Shown in pieces: positions 50,241 to 63,364 of a stretch of 64,000 nt of DNA; position 1 is the first letter of the stretch, and every line of letters begins with the position of its first letter. This DNA is from Bartonella massiliensis (GTDB lineage: Bacteria > Pseudomonadota > Alphaproteobacteria > Rhizobiales > Rhizobiaceae), in contig NZ_CABFVS010000002.1 in the NCBI RefSeq assembly GCF_902150025.1, positions 124,001 through 188,000 of the forward strand. The letters are read 5' to 3'. The position numbers were made by a program, and so were the translations under genes. The notes under the pieces are model-generated. The model made no database searches, was not told the DNA's origin, and saw only the letters and a list, made by a program, of their open reading frames with translations.

Positions 50241-51313
50241 ATGGTTTCTTTGCCACAAGATCGCATAAAACAGCTTGAAAAGCGCTTTGAAATAATTGAA
50301 AGCCAAATGACGACCAATCTAAATGCTGAAATATATGTCAAATTAGCTTCTGAATACGCAGAACTACAACCCGTTATTTCCTCTATCCGCGCATTAAATG
50401 CTCTTTACGGAGAGATTGCAGAATTAGAAATGCTTATCAACGATAAAAAAACAGATATAGAGATGCGAAATCTTGCCCAAGAGGAGCTCCCATCTTTATA
50501 TAAAAAAGTAGAAAAATTTGAAAAAGAACTCCAAATTCTGCTTTTACCCAAAGATGTTGCTGATGAAAAAAGCGCTATTGTTGAAATTCGAGCAGGAACA
50601 GGTGGATCAGAAGCTGCACTTTTTTCTGGTGATCTTTTCCGCATGTATGAACGCTATGCCCATGCTCACAATTGGAAAGTAGAAGTTATTTCACTCAGTG
50701 AGGGGGATGTTGGCGGATATAAAGAGATTATTGCAAGCATTTCAGGAAAAGGTGTCTTTTCTAAATTGAAATATGAATCAGGTGTTCATCGTGTGCAACG
50801 TATCCCGGAAACAGAAACCGGTGGGCGTATCCATACATCTGCTGCTACCGTTGCCGTGCTGCCAGAAGCTGCAGAAATTGATATTGATATTCGTCCGGAA
50901 GATATTCGTATTGATACAATGCGTGCTTCTGGAGCAGGAGGACAGCATGTCAATACAACGGATTCAGCTGTTCGTATCACGCATATTCCAACCGGAATTA
51001 TGGTCGTACAAGCAGAAAAATCACAACATCAAAACCGCGCACGGGCGCTGCAAATTTTACGGGCACGCTTGTTTGATACCGAACGACAAAAAGCGGAAAG
51101 TGAGCGTTCAGCTTCTCGTAAAAGCCAAGTTGGTTCCGGTGATCGCTCTGAGCGTATTCGTACCTATAATTTTCCACAAGGACGCGTCACAGATCACCGG
51201 ATTAATCTGACCCTTTATAAGCTTGATCGAATTTTGGAAGGAGATATTGATGAGCTTATTCATGCACTCATTTCAGATCATCAAACAACACTGCTGATGG
51301 AAATGGATAATCA

Positions 51314-51317
<4 letters not shown>
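50241..51317 (+). CDS. prfA: Peptide chain release factor 1
   Basis: 358 residues. The GGQ motif is Gly233-Gly234-Gln235 ([16 protein letters not shown]), and the codon-recognition region contains a PET-like motif in [11 protein letters not shown]1 ends translation at UAA and UAG. It lies directly upstream of prmC, whose product methylates the GGQ glutamine. The stop overlaps the prmC TTG start, implying coupled synthesis. The 214-bp upstream gap is AT-rich with no gene. Confidence 0.97.
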
Positions 51318-55294
<3,977 letters not shown>

Positions 55295-55313
<19 letters not shown>

Positions 55314-55693
55314 AATCTTTCCAATCCCTTTTTTACACAAATAACGTCTTCATCAGTTCCACGCAGCTCAAAACGATAAAGGCAAGGTACACAACATTTT
55401 TCAGCAATAATCTTACTTGCTAAATTATAATAGCGACCAAAATTACGATTCCCACCGCCAATGACACCACGAATGAATTTGCGGTTCCCATCTTCGTTAA
55501 GAAAATGAATAACGGCTTTCGGTACAGCCCCTCGTCCTTCGCCATCCGCATATGTAGGAACAGCCAATACATAGGGTTCACTCACTAATGCAGACGGTTT
55601 CTTTTTATCAATTTTGAAAAGTCGTTGACCAAGCTGCGAGACAAAATATTCTGTATTACCCGTTGCACTCGAATAATAAACAATAAGCCCCAT
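55295..55693 (-). CDS. nrdI: Flavodoxin-like NrdI
   Basis: 132 residues from the ATG at 55693, which overlaps the nrdH stop (TAATG). The FMN-binding loop is [13 protein letters not shown], and the conserved [17 protein letters not shown] completes the match. NrdI supplies the oxidant that assembles the dimanganese cofactor of NrdF. The C-terminal end overlaps the nrdE start by 19 bp. Confidence 0.95.
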
Positions 55694-55917
55694 TAAGCAC
55701 AAAGACCACTAATCATATCTGGCCTAAAACCAGACCAATGATTCTCACCACAAACAACGACAGGAACCTGACGATACCCCAGAGATTGAACAAAATTATA
55801 TGCTTGTTCATCACAAGAAATATCAATAACGCGATAATGAATGCCTTTTGCATCAAAAGCACGACGTGTAGCATCACATTGGACACAAGATGGTTTGCTA
55901 TAAATAGTGATCGACAT
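55693..55917 (-). CDS. nrdH: Glutaredoxin-like NrdH-redoxin
   Basis: 74 residues from the ATG at 55917 ([20 protein letters not shown]); a TTG nine bases earlier is possible. The redox pair is Cys11/Cys14 (CVQC), with the family ending [12 protein letters not shown]. NrdH has a glutaredoxin fold but is reduced by thioredoxin reductase and feeds NrdE. It leads the nrdHIEF operon, which has a palindrome just upstream and a likely NrdR-controlled promoter some 510 bp away. Confidence 0.95.
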   Translation of the reverse strand: MSITIYSKPSCVQCDATRRAFDAKGIHYRVIDISCDEQAYNFVQSLGYRQVPVVVCGENHWSGFRPDMISGLCA

Positions 55918-55943
55918 TTTCTTCAACTTTCACAATTTCAAAC

Positions 55944-55966
55944 GATTAACTCTAAAAGAGTTAATC
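55944..55966. repeat. Perfect 10-bp inverted repeat upstream of nrdH
   Basis: GATTAACTCT (55944-55953) and AGAGTTAATC (55957-55966) are exact reverse complements with AAA between them, 27 to 49 bp upstream of the nrdH ATG. It lacks a T-run on the nrdH strand. It could be an operator or an mRNA hairpin in the leader. Confidence 0.7.
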
Positions 55967-56426
55967 TCATAATTTTATAGGTACTCAAGAATAACAAAAA
56001 ACAGAAATTGTACGCAAAACATATGATTATTTTCAAAGAGCACGCAGCTTCCTGAACATAAAAATTCCCCATCAAATAACTTCAAAGACTATAAAGGCTA
56101 TGATGAGAATAAGCGATTATTCTACAACTTAAATGGCGCAGACCTCCAGTTATAAAACAATCTTTTGCTCGGCAAACAATTCCCTCCTGCTGTTTAAAAA
56201 ACGAATGTTCTAAACTACCGCTTTTCAAGAGTTCTATTTTACTCTTTTACGGCAAACATCAATTACAAAAATGAAAGGAACCCCTTCCAAAAGAAATACT
56301 TTCGAAAGAATACTGCCATATCCTTGGTCAATAAACTCTTTACGATAACATTGGAAATAACTTAGATACCAAACGAAACACACTAACACCCTCTCTTGTG
56401 CTTATTTAGAATCACCAATCATTTTG
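55967..56426. other. Long nrdHIEF leader or spacer
   Basis: About 460 bp between the palindrome and the candidate nrd promoter. No frame of note exists on either strand. A minus-strand stretch near 56140-56160 (CTGGAGGTCTGC) slightly resembles a cobalamin-riboswitch B12 box, but the rest of that riboswitch is not found. Confidence 0.45.
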
Positions 56427-56442
56427 ATACTATATATAGTAT
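56427..56442. promoter_or_regulatory. Candidate NrdR box
   Basis: ATACTATATATAGTAT is a perfect 16-bp palindrome and agrees with the NrdR-box pattern ACACTATATATAGTGT except for one base in each arm. A weaker box-like sequence (ACACCCTCTCTTGTGC) lies at 56386-56401, 41 bp away centre to centre, about four helical turns. NrdR represses ribonucleotide reductase genes in response to ATP/dATP. Confidence 0.6.
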
Positions 56443-56463
56443 ACACACTCTCTCTTTCGTCAA
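56434..56463 (-). promoter_or_regulatory. Candidate nrdHIEF promoter
   Basis: On the minus strand TTGACG (56463-56458) is followed after 18 bases by CTATAT (56439-56434), which lies within the NrdR-like palindrome. If used, it gives an unusually long leader of about 510 bases for nrdH. Confidence 0.45.
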
Positions 56464-56528
56464 GGAGGATTCAACCATTATTTTGAATTTTCCACGATCT
56501 TCCCACTAAAATAACCAGTATTCAAACT

Positions 56529-56575
56529 ATGTAATAATATAACATTTTATTGACAACCGTTATATTATTACATAA
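56529..56575. promoter_or_regulatory. Paired Zur-like operator (perfect 16-bp inverted repeat)
   Basis: TATGTAATAATATAAC (56529-56544) and GTTATATTATTACATA (56560-56575) are exact reverse complements. The left arm extends to ATGTAATAATATAACAT, itself near-palindromic in the form ATGT-ATA-TAT-ACAT and similar in layout to Fur-superfamily (Zur) boxes. The right arm fills the spacer of the promoter at 56551-56579, so a bound repressor would block transcription of the zinc-type transporter. Confidence 0.6.
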
Positions 56576-56579
56576 TCTC
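56551..56579 (+). promoter_or_regulatory. Promoter of the zinc-type ABC transporter operon
   Basis: TTGACA (56551-56556), a spacer of exactly 17 bases, and TAATCT (56574-56579). Transcription would start near 56586, about a dozen bases before the ATG at 56598. The spacer is occupied by one arm of the inverted repeat. Confidence 0.7.
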
Positions 56580-56597
56580 CAAAATAGTTAAGAAAAG

Positions 56598-57362
56598 ATG
56601 GTACAAATTATGGATCTGCACTTCAATAAAGCAACGTTAGGCTATCGGAATAGAATAGCAATAAAGAACTTTTCGGCAAAGTTAAAAGCAGGTTCTTTGG
56701 TTGCCATAACAGGTGATAACGGCGCTGGAAAATCAACACTGCTAAAAACCATCGCCGGCTTAATTAAACCTCTTAAGGGAAAAGTTACAAAACCGAAAAA
56801 AAGTCGCATTGCTTATCTTGCTCAGCAATGTGATATCGATAAAACATTTCCAATTGATGTGAAAACGCTTGTAAAAACAGGGCTGTGGTCTTTTTGTGGA
56901 TTGTGGAAAAACCAGCGCCCTTATGATTCTAAGATTCAAAATGCGCTTGAAATGGTTGGGCTTACAGCACTTACCACCCGTTCGCTTGAAACATTATCAG
57001 GGGGGCAATTACAACGCGCTCTTTTTGCCCGTATCATTGTACAAGATGCCGATATCATTTTGCTTGACGAACCTTTCAATGGTATCGATCGTCATACCCA
57101 AAAAGATCTTCTTACTCTGATTACATACTGGCAACAGAAAGGTCGCACAGTTCTCACAGCACTCCATGATCCTCTCATCGTGCAAGAATTTTTTCCTCAA
57201 ATGATTCAAATTAATCAACAAAACGCCTTTTATGGAGAAACAACACAATTTCTCGACAACACAATTCACTATATTATGCCTTCTTTCACATCCAACTCTT
57301 CGTGTGTTCGTGCACAAAAGGATCTCCCTCCTATCAATGATTCTCTCTGTCTCAGGTTATAA
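56598..57362 (+). CDS. Zinc/manganese-type ABC transporter, ATP-binding protein
   Basis: 254 residues; ATG at 56610 is an alternative start. Walker A is GDNGAGKST at 39-47, the ABC signature is LSGGQLQRALFARI, and Walker B is ADIILLDEPFNGID. It energises the permease encoded next. The family is the cluster of zinc and manganese importers (ZnuC, AztA, SitB). The order ATPase, permease, binding protein with all genes on one strand matches AztABC-type operons better than the divergent znuA/znuCB layout. A good sigma-70 promoter with Zur-like repeats lies just upstream. Confidence 0.9.
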   Translation: MVQIMDLHFNKATLGYRNRIAIKNFSAKLKAGSLVAITGDNGAGKSTLLKTIAGLIKPLKGKVTKPKKSRIAYLAQQCDIDKTFPIDVKTLVKTGLWSFCGLWKNQRPYDSKIQNALEMVGLTALTTRSLETLSGGQLQRALFARIIVQDADIILLDEPFNGIDRHTQKDLLTLITYWQQKGRTVLTALHDPLIVQEFFPQMIQINQQNAFYGETTQFLDNTIHYIMPSFTSNSSCVRAQKDLPPINDSLCLRL

Positions 57363-57367
57363 TCTAC

Positions 57368-58240
57368 GTGTATGCATTTTTTCTTGCCCCCTTTGTTGAT
57401 TTCCACTTTATGCAAAGTGCTCTTATTGGTTCTATTCTCCTCTCTATTAGCGCTTGTCCTGTCGGTGTTTTTTTAATGCTCCGTGGAATGAGTTTGACAG
57501 GAGATGCTATTTCTCATGCCATTCTTCCTGGTGTTGCAACTGCTTTTCTCATTTGCGGATTCTCCCTCATATCTATGACACTTGGCGGTATTTTCGCTGG
57601 CATTATTGTTGCTTTAGCAACCATTTTAATTTCACGAAATAGCTTTCAGAAAGAAGATGCATCCATGACCGTCTTTTATCTTATTGCACTGGCAGCAGGT
57701 GTCATTATTATCTCACTGAAAGATTCAACCATTGAACTGCTTCATCTTTTATTCGGATCGGTTCTTGCAATTGATACACAAGCCCTTTGGTTGATCAGCG
57801 TCATAATGCTCATCACACTCTGCAGCCTTTTTATTTTCTGGCGTGCACTTGTCTTAGAAAGCTTTGATCCCCTCTTTTTTAAATCACTCTCTCCATTGAG
57901 TAAATATATTCATATTTCATTGCTTGGACTTGTGGTGTTAAATCTGGTTGGAGGCTTTCAATCACTAGGAACATTACTTTCCGTTGGCATTATGATGATT
58001 CCAGCGATTACCGCTCGTTTTTGGTTTTCACGGCTAGGTCCTATTTGTGTGCTTTCCATTCTTTTTGGAATCATCTCTAGTCTATGTGGCCTTTTGCTTT
58101 CTTTTCATCTCTCACTTCCCTCCGGCCCTGCCATCATCATTGCCGCGGGATTTATTTATCTTGTTTCTTGCCTGATAAGTCCACGCGGTTTTATCGTAAC
58201 ACGGTTTCCCCACCTCTTTTATACTTCCTCCTCACTTTAA
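57368..58240 (+). CDS. Zinc/manganese-type ABC transporter, permease
   Basis: 290 residues from GTG at 57368, five bases after the ATPase gene. Eight or so membrane helices are evident. The ABC-3 family signature MLRGMSLTGDAISHAILPGV is near residues 36-55, and the conserved LLFGSVLAID and VGIMMIPAITARFW follow. It forms the membrane channel of the importer. It is followed by the binding-protein gene after 9 bp. Confidence 0.91.
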   Translation: MYAFFLAPFVDFHFMQSALIGSILLSISACPVGVFLMLRGMSLTGDAISHAILPGVATAFLICGFSLISMTLGGIFAGIIVALATILISRNSFQKEDASMTVFYLIALAAGVIIISLKDSTIELLHLLFGSVLAIDTQALWLISVIMLITLCSLFIFWRALVLESFDPLFFKSLSPLSKYIHISLLGLVVLNLVGGFQSLGTLLSVGIMMIPAITARFWFSRLGPICVLSILFGIISSLCGLLLSFHLSLPSGPAIIIAAGFIYLVSCLISPRGFIVTRFPHLFYTSSSL

Positions 58241-58249
58241 GGAAAAGCT

Positions 58250-59167
58250 ATGTTTAAGTTTACTCAAAAAATTTTTCTGCTTGGCGCTTTATTGCTTGCC
58301 CTTTCTTCATTTTCTGCTTCTGCACACAATAAAATAAAAGTTGTTGCAAGCTTTTCTATTCTCGCAGATCTCGTAAAAAATGTAGGAGGCGACCATATCT
58401 CTATAACCACTTTTGTAGGTCCTAATGCGAATACCCACACTTATGAACCCACACCCCATGATGCCCAGGCTCTTAGAAATGCTGAAATTATTTTTATCAA
58501 CGGCCTTCATTTAGAAGGATTCATTGACCGCCTCATTACAGCAAGTGCTACAAAAGCACTTCTCGTCAAGGTTAGCGCAAACATCCATCCTCTCGAAATG
58601 GAAAATCAAGAACATAGTGCCCATCATCATCACAGCACTATTGATCCACATGCCTGGCAAACAATTCCCAATGTCGAAATCTATGTAAAGAATATCGCTG
58701 CTGCTTTTTGTAAAATTGATTCACAATCTTGTACTCTTTACAAGAAAAATGCCGAAATCTACATCCAAAAGCTTAAAAGAGCACAAGATACCTTAAAAAC
58801 AAAAATTGCCACCCTCCCTAAGGATAAACGTATCATTATTACATCTCATGACGCTTTTGGCTATTTTGCCAAAGAATATGGCTTTACTATCCTTGCCCCC
58901 CAAAGCGCTTCAACAGAAGCCGAAGCAACCGCAGCTGATGTTGCTAAACTTATCACACAAATTAAAGAAAATAAGGCAGCAGCACTATTTATTGAAAATA
59001 TCTCTAACCCCCGTCTCATCAAACAAATTTCAAAAGAAACAGGTTTAAAAATTGGTGGAACCCTTTATTCTGATGCATTGTCAAACGAAAATGGTCCTGC
59101 CGCAACTTATCTCGATATGATGGAGCATAATGTGAATACCATCATTAATGCCATCAAAAAACATTAA
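58250..59167 (+). CDS. Zinc/manganese-type ABC transporter, periplasmic binding protein
   Basis: 305 residues. A signal peptide ends near SASA (residue 25). The cluster A-I fold supplies the likely metal ligands His63 (NTHTYEP), His134 (DPHAW), His200 (TSHDAFGYF) and Asp275 (LYSDALS). A short His-rich loop (EHSAHHHHSTIDPHAW, from about 121) points to zinc. The stretch VASFSILADLVKNVGGDHIS and GPNANTHTYEPTPHDAQAL resembles AztC more than ZnuA. Specificity for zinc over manganese is inferred. AAGGAAAAG precedes the ATG. Confidence 0.9.
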   Translation: MFKFTQKIFLLGALLLALSSFSASAHNKIKVVASFSILADLVKNVGGDHISITTFVGPNANTHTYEPTPHDAQALRNAEIIFINGLHLEGFIDRLITASATKALLVKVSANIHPLEMENQEHSAHHHHSTIDPHAWQTIPNVEIYVKNIAAAFCKIDSQSCTLYKKNAEIYIQKLKRAQDTLKTKIATLPKDKRIIITSHDAFGYFAKEYGFTILAPQSASTEAEATAADVAKLITQIKENKAAALFIENISNPRLIKQISKETGLKIGGTLYSDALSNENGPAATYLDMMEHNVNTIINAIKKH

Positions 59168-59440
59168 AAAATCTTTTTTATAGAAGAGAAAAAGTTTTAT
59201 AAAATATAGGATTATGATTATATTACCAATGATATCCAACATCTATGATTGATAACAATGGTATGAAACAAAGTTAATTTTACAGAAAAAATTATACCTT
59301 ATAGATACTTAGATAGATGAAATCATAAGTGAAATTATTACCTTATGGAGCCCGAACTGCGAGCATTATTATTCTATTTTCCAATGTTTTTTTTTCAATA
59401 CTTCTCAACATTTGAAACAAGTCATAAGCAGTATTTTTAT

Positions 59441-59480
59441 TTTTTTCTTAAAGCGTTTGCGCCACACGGTAACTCTCATT
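59441..59480 (+). repeat. Degenerate dispersed repeat S, copy 3 (short)
   Basis: Contains TTTCTTAAAGCGTTTG followed by CCAC and ACTCTC, in the same order as the start of the copies at 43428 and 59839. Confidence 0.4.
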
Positions 59481-59500
59481 GATGATATGTAAGTAGGATT

Positions 59501-59626
59501 AGCGTATAGATAAAAATACTGGAAAAATGTCTCTTATGAGTCGTCTCGATACAAGGATTGTCGCAACATGAGAAACTAGCAGAGAATGATAGCACCCGCT
59601 TGCACTTTGTATAAGCATAAAAATGA
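59501..59626 (+). repeat. Degenerate dispersed repeat R, copy 2
   Basis: Collinear with 42265-42400; the best block is ATAGCACCCGCTTGCACTTT at 59589-59608. Its left part also occurs inverted at 59806-59837. Confidence 0.5.
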
Positions 59627-59805
59627 CAATGCTCAATCAAAAGATGATGCTAAAGAGACATCTCTTAAGGTACCCAAGCTCATTTCACGATGGCAGTTTG
59701 TGAATGGTATAACAAGCATTCTATTGATCTCCCCATCTTTACACTGATCAAGAAGCAAGTGGGCCCTATCACACTATTTACCAATCCTAGAATATTGCTC
59801 CAACT

Positions 59806-59837
59806 CTTGCATCGAAACGACTCATAAGAGGCATTTT
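59806..59837 (-). repeat. Inverted partial copy of repeat R
   Basis: The minus strand reads AAAATGCCTCTTATGAGTCG and continues TTTCGATGCAAG. The direct copy at 59524-59555 reads AAAATGTCTCTTATGAGTCG and then TCTCGATACAAG. That is 29 of 32 bases, in inverted orientation about 250 bp apart. Confidence 0.65.
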
Positions 59838-59838
59838 A

Positions 59839-59924
59839 AGTTTTTTTAAATCGTTTTTTAGCCAAACGACTCTCCCCACTTGTAATGCCAAGCGAATGGT
59901 TTGGATTGATTTAACATAAAACAG
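59839..59924 (+). repeat. Degenerate dispersed repeat S, copy 2
   Basis: Aligns with 43428-43510 over its whole length; the most similar part is ATGGTTTGGATTGATTTAAC against ATGGCTTTGATTGATTGAGC. Confidence 0.5.
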
Positions 59925-60529
59925 TTTCGGAATGAGAAAGTCTTTCAGTATTTGGGATTCTCACTTACCGTACAAAACAGTGAATGATCATTATAAACCA
60001 ATCTATTGTGATGCAGTAGAACGTATCTATCCTTGTGCAAACTATTTTGAACACCATCGTATTTTTATGGATAAAATTGACCTTTTATATCACTAATCAA
60101 AGCCAAGATATGAGATACCTGACGCTAGCATTCGTAAATAATTTACTCTCTTTATTTTTCTTATTCATTCTTTATAAGATATATAAATTATCTCATCAGA
60201 AAATAGATGATAAGATACTGTTTTTATGAAAAAATACTTTTCTAAATTAGCAAAAATATGGTTAATCAATTATTATCGCTATTAATTTCAATGAAAAAAC
60301 TTTATGATATGTACGGATAATATTCTTCCTACAGATCGTAAAAAGATAGAATTTCTTCATATGAGTGTTTCGACACTCTCGGTGTCATGTGACAATAGCT
60401 CATTACAAAAACTTTTCATTTTTTAATCTCATCAGTTACACTTTAGATTTTGTGAATGTAATCGAGAGAGTCAAAGCACAATATTATCACGATGCAGCAT
60501 AAAAAAAGTCTTGTTATATCAATTGATGT

Positions 60530-61576
60530 TTACTTATTCTTTGTCCGCTTTCCAGTATTTTTATTAAAGGTATGAAAATCTTGATAAGCGACAGTAAAAC
60601 TTAAGTTTTGACCATAGTCGTGTGTCAAGCGTTCTTTTATTTCAATCGTAAAAATGATATTATTCCAACGCGTTAAAATATGGCAACCAGTTCCGATAGG
60701 CTTAATTAACTCAATTTGTGTGTGAAAGACAGGTCCTTTATCGGGGTGTTCACCCAATAAGATTATTTCAGGTCTGAAAGCTAAAAGATCAGTTTCTTCG
60801 CTGTAAGAACATGAATGCCCTAAATGTTGTTCTAAGACACGACGTTCAAGAAAATTCATAGGAGGAGAACCAATAAAATCTGCAACAAATGTGGTTTCTG
60901 GAGTATCATAAATTTCCATTGGTGTTCCAATTTGCTCAATAGCTCCTTTATTCAAAACGACTATTCTATCGGCTAATGTCATGGCTTCTAGTTGATCATG
61001 GGTAACATAGAGGCTCGTTGTTCCTAATGAACGCTGTAGCGTTTTTATCTCAATACACATTTGCGCCCGTAATTTTGCATCAAGATTTGAAAGAGGTTCA
61101 TCAAAAAGAAAAACACGAGGTTGACGTACAATCACACGCCCCATCGCAACACGCTGACGTTGTCCTCCTGATAATTGTCGTGGTTTACGATCAAGAAATG
61201 GTTCTATCTCCAAAAGTTTTGCAGCATGTGCGATGCGCTTTTTTATTTCTTTTTTAGGGGTTTTTCGATTTTTCAGACCATATTCTAAGTTTCCGCGAAC
61301 TGTCATATGGGGATAAAGAGCATAGTTTTGAAAAACCATCGCAATATCGCGCTCTGCTGGTTCACGATCATTGATACGTTCGTTATCAATACACAAGTCA
61401 CCTGAAGTGACTTGTTCAAGTCCTGCAATAATACGTAATAACGTTGATTTTCCGCATCCTGAAGGACCAACAAGAACAAGAAGTTCTTTATCGGCAACAG
61501 TTAAATTTAAATCATCAATGACCAGAATGCCGTTTTCATACTGTTTTTTTATATTTGATAACTGGATTGTGGCCAT
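60530..61576 (-). CDS. ugpC: sn-Glycerol-3-phosphate ABC transporter, ATP-binding protein
   Basis: 348 residues. Walker A GPSGCGKS is at 37-44, the signature [16 protein letters not shown] follows, and the switch region is [21 protein letters not shown]-terminal MalK-type regulatory domain (about 240-348) closes the protein. It powers import of glycerol-3-phosphate or its diesters by UgpA and UgpE. It begins two bases after ugpE. Sugar ABC ATPases are similar to one another, so the name relies on the operon. Confidence 0.88.
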   Translation of the reverse strand: MATIQLSNIKKQYENGILVIDDLNLTVADKELLVLVGPSGCGKSTLLRIIAGLEQVTSGDLCIDNERINDREPAERDIAMVFQNYALYPHMTVRGNLEYGLKNRKTPKKEIKKRIAHAAKLLEIEPFLDRKPRQLSGGQRQRVAMGRVIVRQPRVFLFDEPLSNLDAKLRAQMCIEIKTLQRSLGTTSLYVTHDQLEAMTLADRIVVLNKGAIEQIGTPMEIYDTPETTFVADFIGSPPMNFLERRVLEQHLGHSCSYSEETDLLAFRPEIILLGEHPDKGPVFHTQIELIKPIGTGCHILTRWNNIIFTIEIKERLTHDYGQNLSFTVAYQDFHTFNKNTGKRTKNK

Positions 61577-61578
61577 AA

Positions 61579-62430
61579 TTACTTCTCCGTTTCAATAAGG
61601 CCTTTGATAAAAAGCCGCTGCATGCAGATAACAACAAGGACAGGGGGTACCATGGCAACAACCGATACTGCCATGAGGATATTCCATTGAGGATCATGTT
61701 GAAGGGATTCGATAATAAGCTGTTTTAAAATAACGAGAATCGTTTGATGATTTTGATCCGTTGTGATGATAAGAGGCCAGAGATATTGTATCCATCCATA
61801 AATGAACATAATGATAAATAAAGCAGCGATATTGCTTTTACTAAGAGGAAGAAGAATATCCTTAAAAAATTTAAATGGTCCTGCTCCATCAACACGTGCT
61901 GCCTCTAAGAGTTCATCAGGAACAGTCAAAAAAAATTGCCGAAATAAAAATGTAGCGGTTGCAGATGCAATAAGTGGAATAATCATTCCACTATAGGTGT
62001 CGATCATCCCCAATTTTGCAACAACCTCATAAGTTGGAAGAATACGAACTTCAACAGGAAGCATCAATGTAACAAAAATAAGAACAAAAGCAGTTTTTCG
62101 GAAAGGAAAACGCATGTAGACAATTGCATAAGCAGATAAAAGTGAAATAATAATTTTGCCAATACTAATCCCTAGAGCCATAATGAGTGAATTCATTAAG
62201 AGTGGCCAAAGGTTAGGGAGACCACGCTGTGCAAGGCCATTTCCAAAGATTGTTTTATAATTTTCCAAAGCATATTCCCCAGGTAAAAGAGGTATTGTTC
62301 CGGCGTTAAATGCTGCTGAACTATGAGTTGACGCAATGATCGCAACATAAACTGGAAAGCAAATAATGATAATACCAACAATGAGAGTGATATGCGTTAG
62401 AAATTTTAAAATAGGACGATTTTCAACCAT
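61579..62430 (-). CDS. ugpE: sn-Glycerol-3-phosphate ABC transporter, permease UgpE
   Basis: 283 residues from the ATG at 62430 ([20 protein letters not shown]), preceded by AGGAAA; the frame opens 33 bases earlier inside ugpA. Six membrane helices are evident. The EAA loop [20 protein letters not shown] contacts the ATPase. The loop region between helices 1 and 2 ([20 protein letters not shown]) fits the UgpE/MalG class. Confidence 0.9.
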   Translation of the reverse strand: MVENRPILKFLTHITLIVGIIIICFPVYVAIIASTHSSAAFNAGTIPLLPGEYALENYKTIFGNGLAQRGLPNLWPLLMNSLIMALGISIGKIIISLLSAYAIVYMRFPFRKTAFVLIFVTLMLPVEVRILPTYEVVAKLGMIDTYSGMIIPLIASATATFLFRQFFLTVPDELLEAARVDGAGPFKFFKDILLPLSKSNIAALFIIMFIYGWIQYLWPLIITTDQNHQTILVILKQLIIESLQHDPQWNILMAVSVVAMVPPVLVVICMQRLFIKGLIETEK

Positions 62431-62440
62431 AATGTGTTTC

Positions 62441-63325
62441 CTAATATTGTACACGACGCTCAATCCAGCGAAATTGGATAAACGTTAAGACAATAACCAT
62501 CAACATCAAGAGTGTTGATTGTGCTGCTGAAGCTCCGATTATTTGATTTCTAAAGCCATCATCATATACTTTATAGACGAGAGTGCTCGTTGCGCGCGCA
62601 GGACCTCCAGAAGTTGTGCTATCAATGATACCAAAAGTGTCAAACATAACATAATTGACATTGACGATAAGAAGAAAAAATGTCGTTGGTGAAATTTGCG
62701 GAAAGACCACCGTCCAAAATCGTTTAAAGGGACCAGCACCATCAATGGCTGCTGCTTCTATTTGAGAACGCGGAACGGATTGAAGAGCTGTAAGAAAAAA
62801 GAGAAAATTGTAAGAAATCTGTTTCCAGCTGGCTGCAATGACAATAAGAAGCATCGCCTGAGTGCTATTAATACGGTAATTCCATAGCACCCCTATTTTC
62901 TCGAGAAGAAAAGGGATAATCCCGATGGTGGGATGAAAGATAAACAACCATAATATACCTGCCAATACTGGAGCAACAGCATAGGGCCAGAGCAAAAGCA
63001 TTGTATAAGCTTGTTTTGCACAAATAACACGATCAACACAGACAGCCAAAAGAAGGGATATTGTCATTGAAGCGACAGTAACTGAGATGGAAAATACTGC
63101 AGTTGTAAGAAGTGATTGCAGATAAATAGGATCAGAAAGAACGGTTAAATAATTTTCAAAACCAATAAAGGTTGTTGTAAAGCCAAAAGGATCTTCACGC
63201 TCAAAAGATGATTTTATGGCTTGAGCAGCTGGCCAAAAGAAGAACAAAAAAGTCACAAGAAGCTGAGGAAAAAGCAGTCCGTAAGGAAGAAAACTATTTT
63301 TAAAATATGCTTGTTTTTCTTGCAT
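62441..63325 (-). CDS. ugpA: sn-Glycerol-3-phosphate ABC transporter, permease UgpA
   Basis: 294 residues, with six membrane helices. The opening AYFKNSFLPYGLLFPQLLVT and FFFWPAAQAIKSSFEREDPF are typical of UgpA, and the EAA loop reads EAAAIDGAGPFKRFWTVVFP. It pairs with UgpE in the membrane. A hairpin terminator lies between ugpB and this gene, which would make ugpB more abundant than the membrane parts. Confidence 0.91.
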   Translation of the reverse strand: MQEKQAYFKNSFLPYGLLFPQLLVTFLFFFWPAAQAIKSSFEREDPFGFTTTFIGFENYLTVLSDPIYLQSLLTTAVFSISVTVASMTISLLLAVCVDRVICAKQAYTMLLLWPYAVAPVLAGILWLFIFHPTIGIIPFLLEKIGVLWNYRINSTQAMLLIVIAASWKQISYNFLFFLTALQSVPRSQIEAAAIDGAGPFKRFWTVVFPQISPTTFFLLIVNVNYVMFDTFGIIDSTTSGGPARATSTLVYKVYDDGFRNQIIGASAAQSTLLMLMVIVLTFIQFRWIERRVQY

Positions 63326-63364
63326 TCGTAGGGCTCTTTAAATGTAGAGACTTTAAAAAGATAA

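Larger units (their letters stand above)
59168..60529. other. Non-coding interval with degenerate repeats
   Basis: About 1.36 kb between convergent operons. It holds an imperfect inverted pair (59524-59555 against 59806-59837) and repeat segments shared with 42.2-43.5 kb. A 64-codon plus-strand frame at 60035 is hydrophobic but has no ribosome-binding site. No tRNA or terminator with a clean T-run was seen. Confidence 0.5.

Noticed and set aside
56130-56165. Possible cobalamin riboswitch B12 box upstream of nrdHIEF (CTGGAGGTCTGC on the minus strand)
   Set aside because: Only this short element resembles the consensus; the other conserved cobalamin-riboswitch segments are absent, so chance is more likely.
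60035-60229. 64-codon hydrophobic frame between the zinc transporter and ugpC
   Set aside because: No ribosome-binding site; AT-rich DNA readily yields hydrophobic frames.
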